The notes: generated by a model from the letters alone, not told the origin. 64,000 nucleotides of DNA from Paenibacillaceae bacterium (GCA_004134985.1 REGQ01000009.1:1-64000); one strand, 5' to 3'. Numbered from the stretch's first letter, positions 19,730 through 29,555 are shown. Program-made: numbers and translations.

Positions 19730-21407
19730 CGATGAGCCATGGGGGCGCAAATCCATCAGCAAAATGATCAATGAGCTGGCGTTGGGAGCAGAAGTGGTTG
19801 CCGAAGCGCGGCATGGAGAAGAAGCGCTGCAATTGATATTCGTCAGCAAGCCGCACATTATCGTCACCGATATGAATATGCCGGTTATGGACGGCCAGCG
19901 GTTCCTTGAAATTTTGCATAAGCAGTACAGCGAGATCAAGGTTGTCGTCATCAGCGGGCATTCTCGTTTTGAATATATGAAAGCTGCGGTTGCTTTCCAG
20001 GCTTGTGAATATGTTCTTAAACCTGTTTCCTTGGCTGACTTGAAGGACGCGATATGCAAGGCTATTGAGGCCAGCAACAATCATGTCAGCCTGCAGAAAC
20101 AGCAGCAATCGATCCATGAAATCCGCAAGCTGCGCACCGAAGTTTTTTTGCAAAATGTGACTGGCGGACGCATTGCCAACACGATGGATATCGAGGCGCA
20201 ATCCGAGGAGCTTGGCATTGCTTCCGCCTTCGGGAGCTATCGGCTCGCCGTCTGCATGCTGCGGCAGTATCATCATATATCCCGCACCAAATTCCATGGA
20301 AACGCCGATTTGCTCATGTTCTGCATCGAGAACATTTTATACGATGTGGTGCAGGACAGCTGTCTGCTCGCTTTCAAATCGGATGACAAAATGAGGCTGT
20401 GCCTGCTGCTGCCTGTCGAGAGATTCCACGCCGTGGACATCGGAAATCTGCTTGGCCTATTCCGTGACGCGGTAAGCGAGGTGCTTCATACAGACATCGT
20501 TGTTGGGGTGAGTGCTGTCTATGCCAAGCTTGAACAGCTGCCGGCAGCGTATCGTGAAGCGAACAGGCAGTTAACAAGCAATCCGCTGTTTGGGAACGGG
20601 CTGGCGGTAAGCTGGCCGGCATCAGCAGCAGAACCGACAGCCGATGCACTACGGCGTCCACATGATGTTTCGCAAGCGCATGCGCAGTCTGAACGTCCGG
20701 CAATTGTGGAGGAAATATCGGGTGAACCGGCGGCATACGGCGTGGATGGGCATAATGCGCTGCTGACCGTTTTCGAGCTCAAGGCGCTGCAGCAGGCGAT
20801 GGCTTCGGGCAATGCCGAAGCGGTTGTCCGGCAATTTCATGTTTTTCTTCATAAAGCCCAGTCAGCCTCCAGCCTGTCGATCCGTGCAGGTCAGCACAAC
20901 TTGCAGAAGTTAATCGAAGTGACGGCTGCGGAACTGAAGGGCATCAGCCGCACCAGCCCGGCACTATTCGACTTCCGTTCTGTAACAGACATTGTTGACG
21001 GGAAACGATTTACTGCCTATATTGCGGAACTGACCGCGTCCATCACCGATTTCATGAACAGCAAGACGGCCACAGATTCAACGGAAGGGATTCGTGACAT
21101 CATCGCTTATTTGGATGGCCATTACTTCGAGGATATCAGTCTGATCGATGTCGCTACGCGCCATCATATTGCCCCAAGCTACTTGAGCAAATTGTTCAAA
21201 ACGGTTACGGGTGAAAATTTTATTGAATATGTTACACGCAAGCGGATGGAAAAAGCTTGTGAGCTGCTTCGGTCATCTGAGCAGAAGGTGAACGAGATTG
21301 CCGAACTGGTCGGCTATGAGAACCAGCGGTATTTCAGCCAGGTGTTTAAAAAATTCACCGGCGTTACCCCTTCGGAATATAAAGCTGAACAAAAATTTGA
21401 ACAATAA
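19704..21407 (+). CDS. YesN-type AraC response regulator (module 1)
   Basis: A 567-residue protein: receiver at 1-120 (VMVVDDEPWGR, phospho-Asp near 55 in VTDMNMPVMDG, Lys in YVLKPVS), a long middle region, and two AraC helix-turn-helices in the last 100 residues (YFEDISLIDVATRHHIAPSY, then VNEIAELVGYENQRYFSQVF). ATG 19704 is chosen because AAGGGGGAGA precedes it and the receiver starts there; it overlaps the kinase by 26 bases. A likely activator of the downstream ABC importer. Confidence 0.93.
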   Translation: MLYKVMVVDDEPWGRKSISKMINELALGAEVVAEARHGEEALQLIFVSKPHIIVTDMNMPVMDGQRFLEILHKQYSEIKVVVISGHSRFEYMKAAVAFQACEYVLKPVSLADLKDAICKAIEASNNHVSLQKQQQSIHEIRKLRTEVFLQNVTGGRIANTMDIEAQSEELGIASAFGSYRLAVCMLRQYHHISRTKFHGNADLLMFCIENILYDVVQDSCLLAFKSDDKMRLCLLLPVERFHAVDIGNLLGLFRDAVSEVLHTDIVVGVSAVYAKLEQLPAAYREANRQLTSNPLFGNGLAVSWPASAAEPTADALRRPHDVSQAHAQSERPAIVEEISGEPAAYGVDGHNALLTVFELKALQQAMASGNAEAVVRQFHVFLHKAQSASSLSIRAGQHNLQKLIEVTAAELKGISRTSPALFDFRSVTDIVDGKRFTAYIAELTASITDFMNSKTATDSTEGIRDIIAYLDGHYFEDISLIDVATRHHIAPSYLSKLFKTVTGENFIEYVTRKRMEKACELLRSSEQKVNEIAELVGYENQRYFSQVFKKFTGVTPSEYKAEQKFEQ

Positions 21408-21510
21408 CTTCTCAATTTTTTTTATTCCGAACTCCTTTGCGGTGAAGGTAAGATGAATACAGGATGCGGGATGTCATTCGCGCCGAAATGAAGGAGAAGG
21501 GGAAAAGAAA

Positions 21511-22887
21511 ATGAGCAAAAGATGGGTACTTGGTCTGTCAATTGTAATGCTAATGGTCATGTTGGCCGCATGCGGCGGCAATAAATCGGAAGAAGGGACT
21601 CAGCCGAGTGCCGGTTCCGGCTCCAATAATGAGAAACCAGCAGGGGAGAACGCAACCGAGCCAGTGAAGGAAGAAGAGCCTGCCAAGGAAGAACCCGTGA
21701 AGGAACCAGAGCCGGCCACGATCACCTTTATGCATTTCAAAAGCGATGTGACTGACGGCATTGACAAAATTATCGAGCAATTCGAAAGCGAATACAAACA
21801 TATTAAAGTCGATGTTCAGCCGGTCAAATATGACGACTACTATACGCTGCTCAAAACAAAAATCGCCGGCGGAGATATTGTCGATGTATTTACGCTCAAC
21901 GCGGGAGGTCAGACGAAGCTGTTCAATGACGGCGGCTATCTGGAAGATTTGACCGGCAAAGATTTTATGGCGAATTTTGAGCCGAATGTGCTGGCGGAGC
22001 AGGCAATTGAAGGCAAGAACTATATTATGCCGCTCAATGCTGGCCCGATTGCCGTCTTCTACAACAAGAAAATTTTCAGTGACTTGGGAATTGAGATTCC
22101 AAGAACCTATGACGCGCTCATCGCAGCCGCTGAGAAGATCAAAGCTTCCGGCAAAACGCCGTTTGCGCTCGGCTGGAAAGACGGATGGCCGCTTGGCATG
22201 TGGCTGAGCCGCGATTTTCCAAGCAACACGGTGCTGGTGGAGAAGCAGACGGACTTTTTTGACAAGCTGGAAAAAGGGCAAGCGAAGTTTGTTGACAATC
22301 CGGCCGCTCTGACCGTCATCTCGCACGCGCTGGACATGTTCAAATACGGAAATAAAGATCAACTGGGTGTCGATTACAATGGTGCCATCGATCTGTTCGC
22401 CAGAGAAGAGGCGGCGATGATGTACATGGGTACCTGGCCGCTCGGTGATATCGAGAAGAAGAATCCGGAGCTGTACAACGATGGCATGGGATACTTCCCT
22501 TACCCGTTCAGCAATGACGAAAGCCTGAACAAGCTGGAATTCAACCCGGATGCTTCGCTCGCCGTCAACAGCAATTCCGAGCATAAGGAAGCCGCTTTGC
22601 AGTTTTTGGCCTTTATGTCGAGCAAACAGGGTGGCGACGCCTGGGTTAACAATACGAAATCGCTCAGCTATGTCAAAGGCTCTACGACCGACATCGCGCC
22701 TGCGCTGGTTGAACTGCAGCCCTATTTTGACCAAGGGCAGCTCTACAATTCACAAGCATACATTACGACAACGATTGACTGGAATACGCCATTTTCGCAG
22801 TATGTCCAAAAGGTATTCTTCAACAAAGCGACACCGGAGCAAATACTGAAGGATCTTGATGACTGGGTAGCCAAAAATCACAAATAA
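21511..22887 (+). CDS. ABC sugar-binding lipoprotein (module 1)
   Basis: A 458-residue extracellular solute-binding protein of the carbohydrate family (family 1). It has a lipoprotein signal peptide with lipobox LAAC (Cys21) and a charged Pro/Glu/Lys linker (about 30-70, with PVKEEEPAKEEPVKEPEPA) that lifts the domain off the membrane. The binding-protein fold follows (ITFMHFKSD; AMMYMGTWPLGDI; DASLAVNSNSEHKEAA). AAGGAGAAGGGG precedes the ATG. It is the first transport gene after the regulator. The sugar is not identifiable. Confidence 0.93.
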   Translation: MSKRWVLGLSIVMLMVMLAACGGNKSEEGTQPSAGSGSNNEKPAGENATEPVKEEEPAKEEPVKEPEPATITFMHFKSDVTDGIDKIIEQFESEYKHIKVDVQPVKYDDYYTLLKTKIAGGDIVDVFTLNAGGQTKLFNDGGYLEDLTGKDFMANFEPNVLAEQAIEGKNYIMPLNAGPIAVFYNKKIFSDLGIEIPRTYDALIAAAEKIKASGKTPFALGWKDGWPLGMWLSRDFPSNTVLVEKQTDFFDKLEKGQAKFVDNPAALTVISHALDMFKYGNKDQLGVDYNGAIDLFAREEAAMMYMGTWPLGDIEKKNPELYNDGMGYFPYPFSNDESLNKLEFNPDASLAVNSNSEHKEAALQFLAFMSSKQGGDAWVNNTKSLSYVKGSTTDIAPALVELQPYFDQGQLYNSQAYITTTIDWNTPFSQYVQKVFFNKATPEQILKDLDDWVAKNHK

Positions 22888-22901
22888 CCATCACATCGCG
22901 A

Positions 22902-22956
22902 TAGGAACGGCATTCGGCATACGCATACGGTGCAGATTTGCCTGATGCCGTTCCTA
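22902..22956 (+). promoter_or_regulatory. Intercistronic hairpin after the binding-protein gene
   Basis: Perfect 12-bp arms (TAGGAACGGCAT, 22902-22913 and its complement 22945-22956) enclose 31 bases, lying between the binding-protein stop and the permease ribosome site. There is no T-run, so it is more likely an mRNA-stabilising or processing hairpin than a terminator. That would let the binding protein be made in excess. Confidence 0.6.
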
Positions 22957-22970
22957 ACGGGAAAGGAACA

Positions 22971-23852
22971 ATGATGAGACGATTAAAACGCACGATTCGG
23001 CGTGAGATGTGGTACATTCTGTTTCTCGTTCCCGGATTTTTGCTGTTTATGCTGGCGGTGTTTGTTCCTTTGGTGATGGGGGCGCGCTACTCTTTCACGG
23101 ATTGGGACGGTATCTCCCAAAAGATCACTTACATCGGCTGGGACAACTATGTGAAGGCATTTACAGATAATGATATGTGGGTTGTGCTGATCAATACGTT
23201 TAAATACGCGTTCATTTTGACGGTGCTCGTCAATTTGCTTGCCTTGTTTTTTGCTTTGCTGCTCGATTCCTACTTGCCGCTCCGCAATTTGTTCCGGACA
23301 GTCTTCTTCCTGCCGAGCGTCATTTCGGTCGTGCTGGCAGGTTTCGTCTGGAGCTACAATTACAGCCAGGGCTTTCCAAAGCTGCTGCAATATTTCAACC
23401 TGGATGTTACCAGTCCGCTGGGCAATCCCGACTATGCCCTGTTTGGGCTGATCGTGGTCGCCGTGTGGCAAGGCGTCGGCGCGCCGATGATTATATACAT
23501 CGCCGGTCTGCAAGGCATTCCGGGCGAACTGGTGGAGAGTGCTCGCATGGACGGCGCCGGCCCGCTGAGGACATTGTGGAACATTACGCTTCCTCTGCTC
23601 GCTCCTGCCGTGACCATTAATCTGCTGATGGTGCTGACAGGCTCGCTCAAGGTGTTCGATCTCGTCTACGTTACGACGCAGGGCGGACCGGGCTTTGCGA
23701 CGGAAGTGATGTCGACCTTTATCTATAAGACCGCATTCTCTTCTTTTAAAGCAGGCTATGGCATGGCTCTGTCCATGATCTTCTTCGTCGTGCTCGTCAT
23801 CGTGACGATTGCCCAGATTTCCATCTTCAGACGACGGGAGGTGGATTTGTAA
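22971..23852 (+). CDS. ABC sugar permease, UgpA/LacF-like (module 1)
   Basis: A 293-residue inner-membrane subunit with six helices (WYILFLVPGFLLFMLAVFVP; RTVFFLPSVISVVLAGFVW). The EAA loop ESARMDGAGPLRTLWNITLP would contact the ATPase. ATG 22971 follows GGGAAAGGA; the in-frame ATG at 22938 lies inside the hairpin and has no site. Ends in TAATG overlap with the second permease. Confidence 0.92.
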   Translation: MMRRLKRTIRREMWYILFLVPGFLLFMLAVFVPLVMGARYSFTDWDGISQKITYIGWDNYVKAFTDNDMWVVLINTFKYAFILTVLVNLLALFFALLLDSYLPLRNLFRTVFFLPSVISVVLAGFVWSYNYSQGFPKLLQYFNLDVTSPLGNPDYALFGLIVVAVWQGVGAPMIIYIAGLQGIPGELVESARMDGAGPLRTLWNITLPLLAPAVTINLLMVLTGSLKVFDLVYVTTQGGPGFATEVMSTFIYKTAFSSFKAGYGMALSMIFFVVLVIVTIAQISIFRRREVDL

Positions 23853-24670
23853 TGAAGGCTGCACGCGCTGCATTGTTCATTGTCGTTGTTATGCTGGGGG
23901 TCCTGTTTTTGTTTCCGCTCTATGTTGCCTTTCTGATGGCGTTCAAATCGACGAAGGAAACTTTTGATTCGTTCTATGCGCTGCCAGCGAAGCTGGATTT
24001 TACAAATTTTATCCAGGCGTGGGATACTTCCAAATATCCGACAGCGATGTTGAACAGCTTTATTATCACCTCGCTATCGGTGCTGCTTATTTTGTTTGTA
24101 TCCGCCTTGAGCGGTTATGCAATTGCACGGGGCCGCAAGAGATTTTACCAATTCATGTATCTGCTGTTCCTCTCGGGGATGATGGTACCGTTCCAGGTGA
24201 CGATGCTGCCCCTTTACAAACTTGGCAAATCGCTCGGGATGATTAATACGCACTGGGGCATTATGCTGCTTTATGGCGGGTTTGGCGTACAGTCAGGCGT
24301 ACTGTTCTTTACCGGATTCGTGCGGGGCATCTCGCGTGAAATTGAAGAGGCGGCACGGATCGACGGCTGCTCAACGCCCGGTATTTTCGTCCGGGTTGTC
24401 ATGCCGCTGCTGAAGCCGGTTACGGCGACAGTGCTCGTGCTCAATGCGCTGTTTATATGGAATGACTTCCTGCTTCCGCTGCTTTACTTGCAAGACAAAC
24501 TGTACCGCACGATCCCGCTGCAGCAATATTTCTTCTTCGGGCAGTACAGCAGCGATCTGAATCTTGCCTTTGCTTATGCTGTGATGGGCATGATCCCGAT
24601 CATCGTGTTTTTCTTGTTCATGCAGCGGTACATTATCAAGGGCATAGCAGCGGGAGCCATCAAAGGCTAG
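23852..24670 (+). CDS. ABC sugar permease, UgpE/LacG-like (module 1)
   Basis: A 272-residue six-helix permease; the EAA loop is EEAARIDGCSTPGIFVRVVM and the C-terminus reads IKGIAAGAIKG, typical of the second permease of CUT1 importers. Its ATG overlaps the preceding stop, and GGAGGTGG lies just upstream. No ATPase gene follows, so a shared multi-sugar ATPase elsewhere is implied. Confidence 0.92.
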   Translation: MKAARAALFIVVVMLGVLFLFPLYVAFLMAFKSTKETFDSFYALPAKLDFTNFIQAWDTSKYPTAMLNSFIITSLSVLLILFVSALSGYAIARGRKRFYQFMYLLFLSGMMVPFQVTMLPLYKLGKSLGMINTHWGIMLLYGGFGVQSGVLFFTGFVRGISREIEEAARIDGCSTPGIFVRVVMPLLKPVTATVLVLNALFIWNDFLLPLLYLQDKLYRTIPLQQYFFFGQYSSDLNLAFAYAVMGMIPIIVFFLFMQRYIIKGIAAGAIKG

Positions 24671-24710
24671 AAGCGCAGAGAATGGGCAGTATGCCGCTTG
24701 GGGCAGCGTT

Positions 24711-24824
24711 TAGCCTCAAAGTACGCTGCGGTATGCGCTAGCCTCTAAGTACGCTGCAATATTGCTTAGCCTCAAAGTACGCTGCGGTATGCGCTTAGCC
24801 TCTAAGTTCACTGCGATATTCGCT
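24711..24824. repeat. Four 28-29 bp repeats derived from an AraC gene 3' end
   Basis: Units start at 24711, 24739, 24767 and 24796, each beginning TAGCCTC(A/T)AAGT. Read on the minus strand, the last unit encodes the final residues of the AraC protein (SEYRSELRG and stop). The other three are degenerate copies lying beyond its stop codon. The array fills most of the gap between the permease and AraC genes. Confidence 0.85.
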
Positions 24825-25682
24825 TGGCGACACGCCGATTCGCTTTTTGAACATGCGGGAGAAATAATACGGATCTGCAATCCCAACAGCAGCCGCAATT
24901 TCTTTAATCGTAAGGTCGGTCAAGCTGAGAAGCTGGCCGGCTTTTTGCATTTTCATGCGCAAATAATATTCGACAGGGGGGAACCCCGTCTCCAGATTGA
25001 ACAAATAAATGAGATGCTGTCTGGACAATCCGGTATGTGCCGCCAGTTCGCCGAGCTTAATGGATTCTGTCATGCGGTCGTTCATATAACGAATTGCGCG
25101 TTCGAGATCCAGATTCCGTTTCTTGTCGATCTCTGAACCGCCTGCGCCAAGGCCGATCCGGCCGAGCAGTTGTCCGATCGTCTGCGAGATATGCACTTGG
25201 ACTTGCATCGAATATGGCTTATCGGTCATTAGCGAATAACAGCGCTCGAAGCTGTCGATCCAGTGGGTGTGCAAGCTCGCTGGCAAGGGGATCGGCCCAT
25301 CCTCAAGCCCGTAAAGGCGAATATACTCCAGTACATGTTGTCCTCTTAAATGAAACCAGCAGATGCTCCACGGATCATTGGCGGATGCGCCGTAGCGGTG
25401 GCCCTCGCCAGCCGGTATAACGGATAACTGGTGTTTCCCTACCGCCAGCCGCTTCCCGCCGAGTTCAATCCAGCCCTCGCCCGCAACACAGTAGATGACA
25501 ATATGCGCTGGACAGCCCTGCGGCCGTTCACGGTAATGAAACCGGGCATGCGGAAAGTAGCCGATGTCTGTTACGAACATGCCCTGGGTAAGATGATGGC
25601 TTGCCAGTTCCTCAACCCGGTAGGCGGGGAGCACGAACAGCTTTTCTTCGGGGAACCCGTCAGGCTTTCGCGGCTCAGTCAT
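24795..25682 (-). CDS. AraC family transcriptional regulator
   Basis: A 295-residue one-component regulator. The N-terminal cupin-like sensing domain (HIVIYCVAGEGWIELGGKRL; VIPAGEGHRYGAS) precedes an AraC DNA-binding domain (IKLGELAAHTGLSRQHLIYL, then TIKEIAAAVGIADPYYFSRM). ATG 25682 follows AGAGGTG; an ATG 11 codons upstream is less likely. It is divergent from the DUF5107 gene and may control it or the sugar genes nearby. Confidence 0.9.
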   Translation of the reverse strand: MTEPRKPDGFPEEKLFVLPAYRVEELASHHLTQGMFVTDIGYFPHARFHYRERPQGCPAHIVIYCVAGEGWIELGGKRLAVGKHQLSVIPAGEGHRYGASANDPWSICWFHLRGQHVLEYIRLYGLEDGPIPLPASLHTHWIDSFERCYSLMTDKPYSMQVQVHISQTIGQLLGRIGLGAGGSEIDKKRNLDLERAIRYMNDRMTESIKLGELAAHTGLSRQHLIYLFNLETGFPPVEYYLRMKMQKAGQLLSLTDLTIKEIAAAVGIADPYYFSRMFKKRIGVSPSEYRSELRG

Positions 25683-25856
25683 AGTACACCTCTTATCAAT
25701 AAGAATATGATGCATTTATTATAACAACATACTGTTAATTCAGGAAATAGAAAAAACAATAATCAGCATATCGTCCATCATAAACCGAAAATCGTGAATT
25801 GGCTTACGTCGGTTTTCGCGTTAAAGTGGAAGTATCAATGAGGGGGAGGAATTGCC

Positions 25857-28800
25857 ATGAGTAAAGCAAATGAAGTTGCTGTTCGCATATGGGAAGAAGA
25901 AGTATCCATTCCAACCTATGGCATCGGCGCACCGGACCGCAACCCGATGTTTTTGGAAAAACGGGTGTATCAGGGAAGTTCGGGAAGGGTTTACCCGCAC
26001 CCGGTAATCGATAAAATCGAAGATGAGAAGCACGATCAGAATTACCGCATGGTCATCTTGGAAAATGAATATGTCCGCATTGAACTGATGCCGGAGCTTG
26101 GCGGCCGCATTTATCGGGCGATCGACAAAACGAATCAATATGACTTTGTTTACTATAATCGCGTCATTAAGCCGGCACTTGTCGGTTTGGCAGGGCCGTG
26201 GATTTCCGGCGGCATTGAATTCAACTGGCCGCAGCATCACCGCCCCAATACGTACGGCCCCGTCGAGTATCGGCTCGAAGAAGGCAAAGACGGCAGCGCC
26301 ACATTGTGGGTCAGTGAAATTGACCGTATGTATGGCACCAAGATGACGGCAGGTTTCACACTCTATCCGGGCAAAGCGTATTTGGAAATTTCCGCGCAGC
26401 TGTATAATCGTACGGCGCTGCCGCAGACGTTCCTGTGGTGGGCCAATCCGGCAGTTGCCGTTAACGACCATACGCAATCTGTGTTCCCGCCCGATGTTAC
26501 GGCTGTCTTCGACCACGGCAAGCGTGAAGTATCGCGGTTCCCGATTGCAACAGGCACTTACTACAAGATGGACTACTCTGCCGGAGTGGACATCTCGCGC
26601 TACCGCAACATCCCGGTACCGACCTCCTATATGGTGTACAAGTCGGACTATAACTTCGTCGGTGGCTATGATCACAATGTTCAGGCAGGCTTGCTCCACG
26701 TTGCCAACCGCCATATTTCGCCAGGCAAAAAGCAGTGGACATGGGGGGATGGCGAATTCGGCCAGGCATGGGACCGCAATCTGACTGATGAGGACGGCCC
26801 GTATATTGAGCTGATGACAGGCGTGTACACGGATAATCAGCCGGATTTCACTTGGCTGCAGCCTTATGAAGAAAAGACGTTCAAGCAATATTTCATGCCA
26901 TACAAGGAAGTTGGCGTGGTGAAAAACGCTTCGATTGACGCAGCAGTCAACCTTGAGCTGGATGAGGCAGCGCGGCAGGTGACCGTACTTGCCTATGCCA
27001 CCTCCGTATTCCCGCAAGCAGTTGTTGAACTGAGAAGCAAAGGTCATGTTTATGTTCAGGAGACGGTCGAGCTGTCGCCAACCGCAACGTTCAAATCGAT
27101 TGTTGCCTTGCGGGAAGAAGATCAGTATCACGATCTTGTCTTGACCGTCCGCGACGAAACGGGGCGCGTACTGATCGCCTATCAGCCGGCGAAGCCTTCG
27201 CTTGAGCAAGTGCCGGATGCGGCAACTCCACTGCCGGCTCCAAGCGAGCTGCATACGAATGAAAAGCTCTACCTGGCCGGTCTGCATCTGGAACAATATC
27301 GCCATGCGACATTCGAACCGGAGGATTACTATCAGGAGGGCTTGAAGCGTGACCCATCCGACATCCGGATTAATGTTGCGTACGGGACGCTGCTGCTGCG
27401 CAGAGGACAGTTCGCGGTAGCGGAGGAGCATTTCCGCACAGCCGTGATGTCGCTCACTTGGCGCAACCCGAATCCTTATGACAGCGAAGCGCTCTATCAG
27501 CTCGGTGTTGCGTTGAAGCTGCAGGGCAAGCTGAATGATGCATATGCGGCATTGCATAAGGCGGTCTGGTCGGCAGCATGGCAGGATGCCGGATATTTCT
27601 CGCTGGCGCAAATTTCTTGTGAGAGCGGTGCCTATACTGCGGCGCTTGATGAAGTGGAGCGCGGTCTGATTCGCAACTCCCGCAACTATAAAGCGCGCCA
27701 TCTGCGGGCCGCACTGCTTCGCAAACTTGGCCGGCCAGCTGAAGCAGTTGCTTATGCATCCGAAACGCTGCAGTTGGATGTGGCCGACTTCGGTGCAGCA
27801 TTCGAGCGCAGCCTTGCGCTGGAGCTGCAAGGAGACCATGAAGCCGCGGCGAATGCCCTTGCGGAACTGGCCCGGCTCATGCGCGGTGATCATCATAATG
27901 CGCTGAATCTGGCTGCCGACTACGCAGGCAGCGGCCTGTTTGAAGAAGCGATCGCTGTGCTGGAAAAGCTGGGGATGACGAAGGGCGGCAATGTGTACCC
28001 GATGGTTCACTACGCACTTGCGTACTTGCATGAGAAAGCCGGTCGTCCTGATGCGGCGGCAGATTGCCGGGCCGCAGGGAACAAGGCAGCGCCTGATTAC
28101 TGTTTTCCGAACAGCGTGTTCGAACTGCTCGTGCTGGAAGGCGTGTTGAAGCAGGATGAACAGGATGACAAAGCCCATTATTATCTGGGCAATTGGCAGT
28201 ATGACAAAAAGCGGTACGCTGAAGCTATCTCCCATTGGGAGGCATCACGCGCGGCCAATGACAGCTTTGCAACCGTGCACCGCAACCTTGCGCTGGCTTA
28301 CTACAATAAATCCGGCGATGCAGAACAAGCGCTGCAATCGTTCGAGAAGGCAGTGGCCTGCAATCCGGAAGATGCGCGCGTGTTCTACGAGCGGGATCAG
28401 CTTTACAAAAAAATCGGCTGGGCGCCGGAGCAGCGTTTCGACGTACTTGCCCGCAACAAATCGCTTGTTGAGCGCAGGGACGATCTGTACCTGGAATATG
28501 TGGCGCTGCTGAACGATCTAGGCAGGCATGAGGAAGCTGCGGCCGCTCTGGCCAGCCGTCTGTTTCACCCTTGGGAAGGCGGCGAAGGCAAAACGACCGG
28601 CCAGCATGTACTGTCCCGCGTGGAATGGGCGAAGCAGTGCATGAATGAAGGGGAGTTTGCCAAAGCGAACGAGCTTCTTCACGAAGCGCTCCATTACCCG
28701 GACAATCTCGGGGAAGGGAAACTTACGGGGGCGCAGGAAAACAACATCTACTATTACCTGGGTTGTGCATCTCTCGGTTTGAATCGCCCTGACCAGGCCG

Positions 28801-29198
28801 CTGAGCATTTCCGTACCGCTTCGCAAGGGCTGGAGGAACCGGTCAGCGCGATGTATTACAACGACCAGCCGCCGGATATGATCTTCTATCAAGGAATGGC
28901 TTGGCTGAAGCTCGGCAATGAAAAAGAAGCGAAACGGCGCTTCAACAAGCTGATCGACTACGGTGAGAAACATCTACATGATGAAGTGAGCTTTGACTAT
29001 TTCGCCGTTTCATTGCCGGATTTCCTGGTGTTGGACGACGATCTGAACAGACGCAACGAAATTCATTGCCGCTATATGATCGGACTCGGGCTGATCGGGC
29101 TTGGCCGTTACGCGCAAGCGAAAGAGCAGCTTGATGCCGTACTGGCATTGAATGGCAGCCATCAGGGCGCGCGTATTCACCGCAAACAATGTGAATAG
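25857..29198 (+). CDS. DUF5107 (mutarotase-like) protein with TPR repeats
   Basis: A large, apparently cytoplasmic protein of 1113 residues with no signal peptide. Residues 1 to about 350 form a DUF5107/galactose-mutarotase-like sandwich (YRMVILENEYVRIELMPELG; GGIEFNWPQHHRP; TFLWWANPAVAVND; YIELMTGVYTDNQPDF). From about 460 onward there are many tetratricopeptide-like repeats (DIRINVAYGTLLLRRGQFAV; DKAHYYLGNWQYDKKRYAEA; NNIYYYLGCASLGLNRPDQA). The family is linked with carbohydrate metabolism; the exact reaction is unknown to me. A strong site, GGGGGAGGA, precedes the ATG. It is single, divergent from an AraC gene, and ends before a strong terminator. Confidence 0.88.
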   Translation: MSKANEVAVRIWEEEVSIPTYGIGAPDRNPMFLEKRVYQGSSGRVYPHPVIDKIEDEKHDQNYRMVILENEYVRIELMPELGGRIYRAIDKTNQYDFVYYNRVIKPALVGLAGPWISGGIEFNWPQHHRPNTYGPVEYRLEEGKDGSATLWVSEIDRMYGTKMTAGFTLYPGKAYLEISAQLYNRTALPQTFLWWANPAVAVNDHTQSVFPPDVTAVFDHGKREVSRFPIATGTYYKMDYSAGVDISRYRNIPVPTSYMVYKSDYNFVGGYDHNVQAGLLHVANRHISPGKKQWTWGDGEFGQAWDRNLTDEDGPYIELMTGVYTDNQPDFTWLQPYEEKTFKQYFMPYKEVGVVKNASIDAAVNLELDEAARQVTVLAYATSVFPQAVVELRSKGHVYVQETVELSPTATFKSIVALREEDQYHDLVLTVRDETGRVLIAYQPAKPSLEQVPDAATPLPAPSELHTNEKLYLAGLHLEQYRHATFEPEDYYQEGLKRDPSDIRINVAYGTLLLRRGQFAVAEEHFRTAVMSLTWRNPNPYDSEALYQLGVALKLQGKLNDAYAALHKAVWSAAWQDAGYFSLAQISCESGAYTAALDEVERGLIRNSRNYKARHLRAALLRKLGRPAEAVAYASETLQLDVADFGAAFERSLALELQGDHEAAANALAELARLMRGDHHNALNLAADYAGSGLFEEAIAVLEKLGMTKGGNVYPMVHYALAYLHEKAGRPDAAADCRAAGNKAAPDYCFPNSVFELLVLEGVLKQDEQDDKAHYYLGNWQYDKKRYAEAISHWEASRAANDSFATVHRNLALAYYNKSGDAEQALQSFEKAVACNPEDARVFYERDQLYKKIGWAPEQRFDVLARNKSLVERRDDLYLEYVALLNDLGRHEEAAAALASRLFHPWEGGEGKTTGQHVLSRVEWAKQCMNEGEFAKANELLHEALHYPDNLGEGKLTGAQENNIYYYLGCASLGLNRPDQAAEHFRTASQGLEEPVSAMYYNDQPPDMIFYQGMAWLKLGNEKEAKRRFNKLIDYGEKHLHDEVSFDYFAVSLPDFLVLDDDLNRRNEIHCRYMIGLGLIGLGRYAQAKEQLDAVLALNGSHQGARIHRKQCE

Positions 29199-29277
29199 CG
29201 GTTTTTCCGCCGCAGGGGGAGGATACATGCGGCTTTACGTTCACAGTCCGTTTTGATCCTCCTTCTGAAACTGCTTA

Positions 29278-29323
29278 AAACCTTTGTCGAACGTCCCTAG
29301 GGGACGCGGCAAAGGTTTTTTTG
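29278..29323 (+). terminator. Strong stem-loop terminator
   Basis: AAACCTTTG pairs with CAAAGGTTT, with an inner GTCCC/GGGAC stem, followed by a run of seven Ts. It lies 80 bases after the DUF5107 stop. Confidence 0.85.
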
Positions 29324-29384
29324 TGCTCTAACCGCAAGCAAATTGAAAGATCGCTTCGATAGTAAAGCCATCAAAGTTTTACGC

Positions 29385-29413
29385 TTGACATCCCTAGGTT
29401 GCCGCTGTAGACT
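29385..29413 (+). promoter_or_regulatory. Promoter of sugar module 2
   Basis: TTGACA (29385-29390) and TAGACT (29408-29413) are spaced by 17 bases, upstream of the kinase at 29556. The rest of the 29324-29555 gap holds no other gene. Confidence 0.55.
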
Positions 29414-29468
29414 CGGTGTGATATTGCAAGTGTAAACTGTGGTGTGATTAATCCATGCTGACTATTAT

Positions 29469-29482
29469 GGAAAACGGTTGCA
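29469..29482 (+). promoter_or_regulatory. Possible CcpA cre site
   Basis: GGAAAACGGTTGCA fits the cre consensus TGWAANCGNTNWCA at all but two or three positions. It lies downstream of the promoter and 74 bases before the kinase start. This would allow glucose repression of module 2. Weak match. Confidence 0.35.
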
Positions 29483-29555
29483 TCACAACGCCTTTAACAG
29501 GCGATTGCTTGCAGGTGATGAGATTTTTGAGCGTTGAGCGAGGGATGGGGATCTT

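Noticed and set aside
21550-22734. 394-codon minus-strand frame
   Set aside because: Antisense shadow of the module 1 binding-protein gene, whose lipobox and fold are clear.
25821-28235. 804-codon open frame on the minus strand
   Set aside because: It is antisense to the DUF5107-TPR gene, has no ribosome site and its product has no family-like pattern; it reflects codon bias of the real gene.
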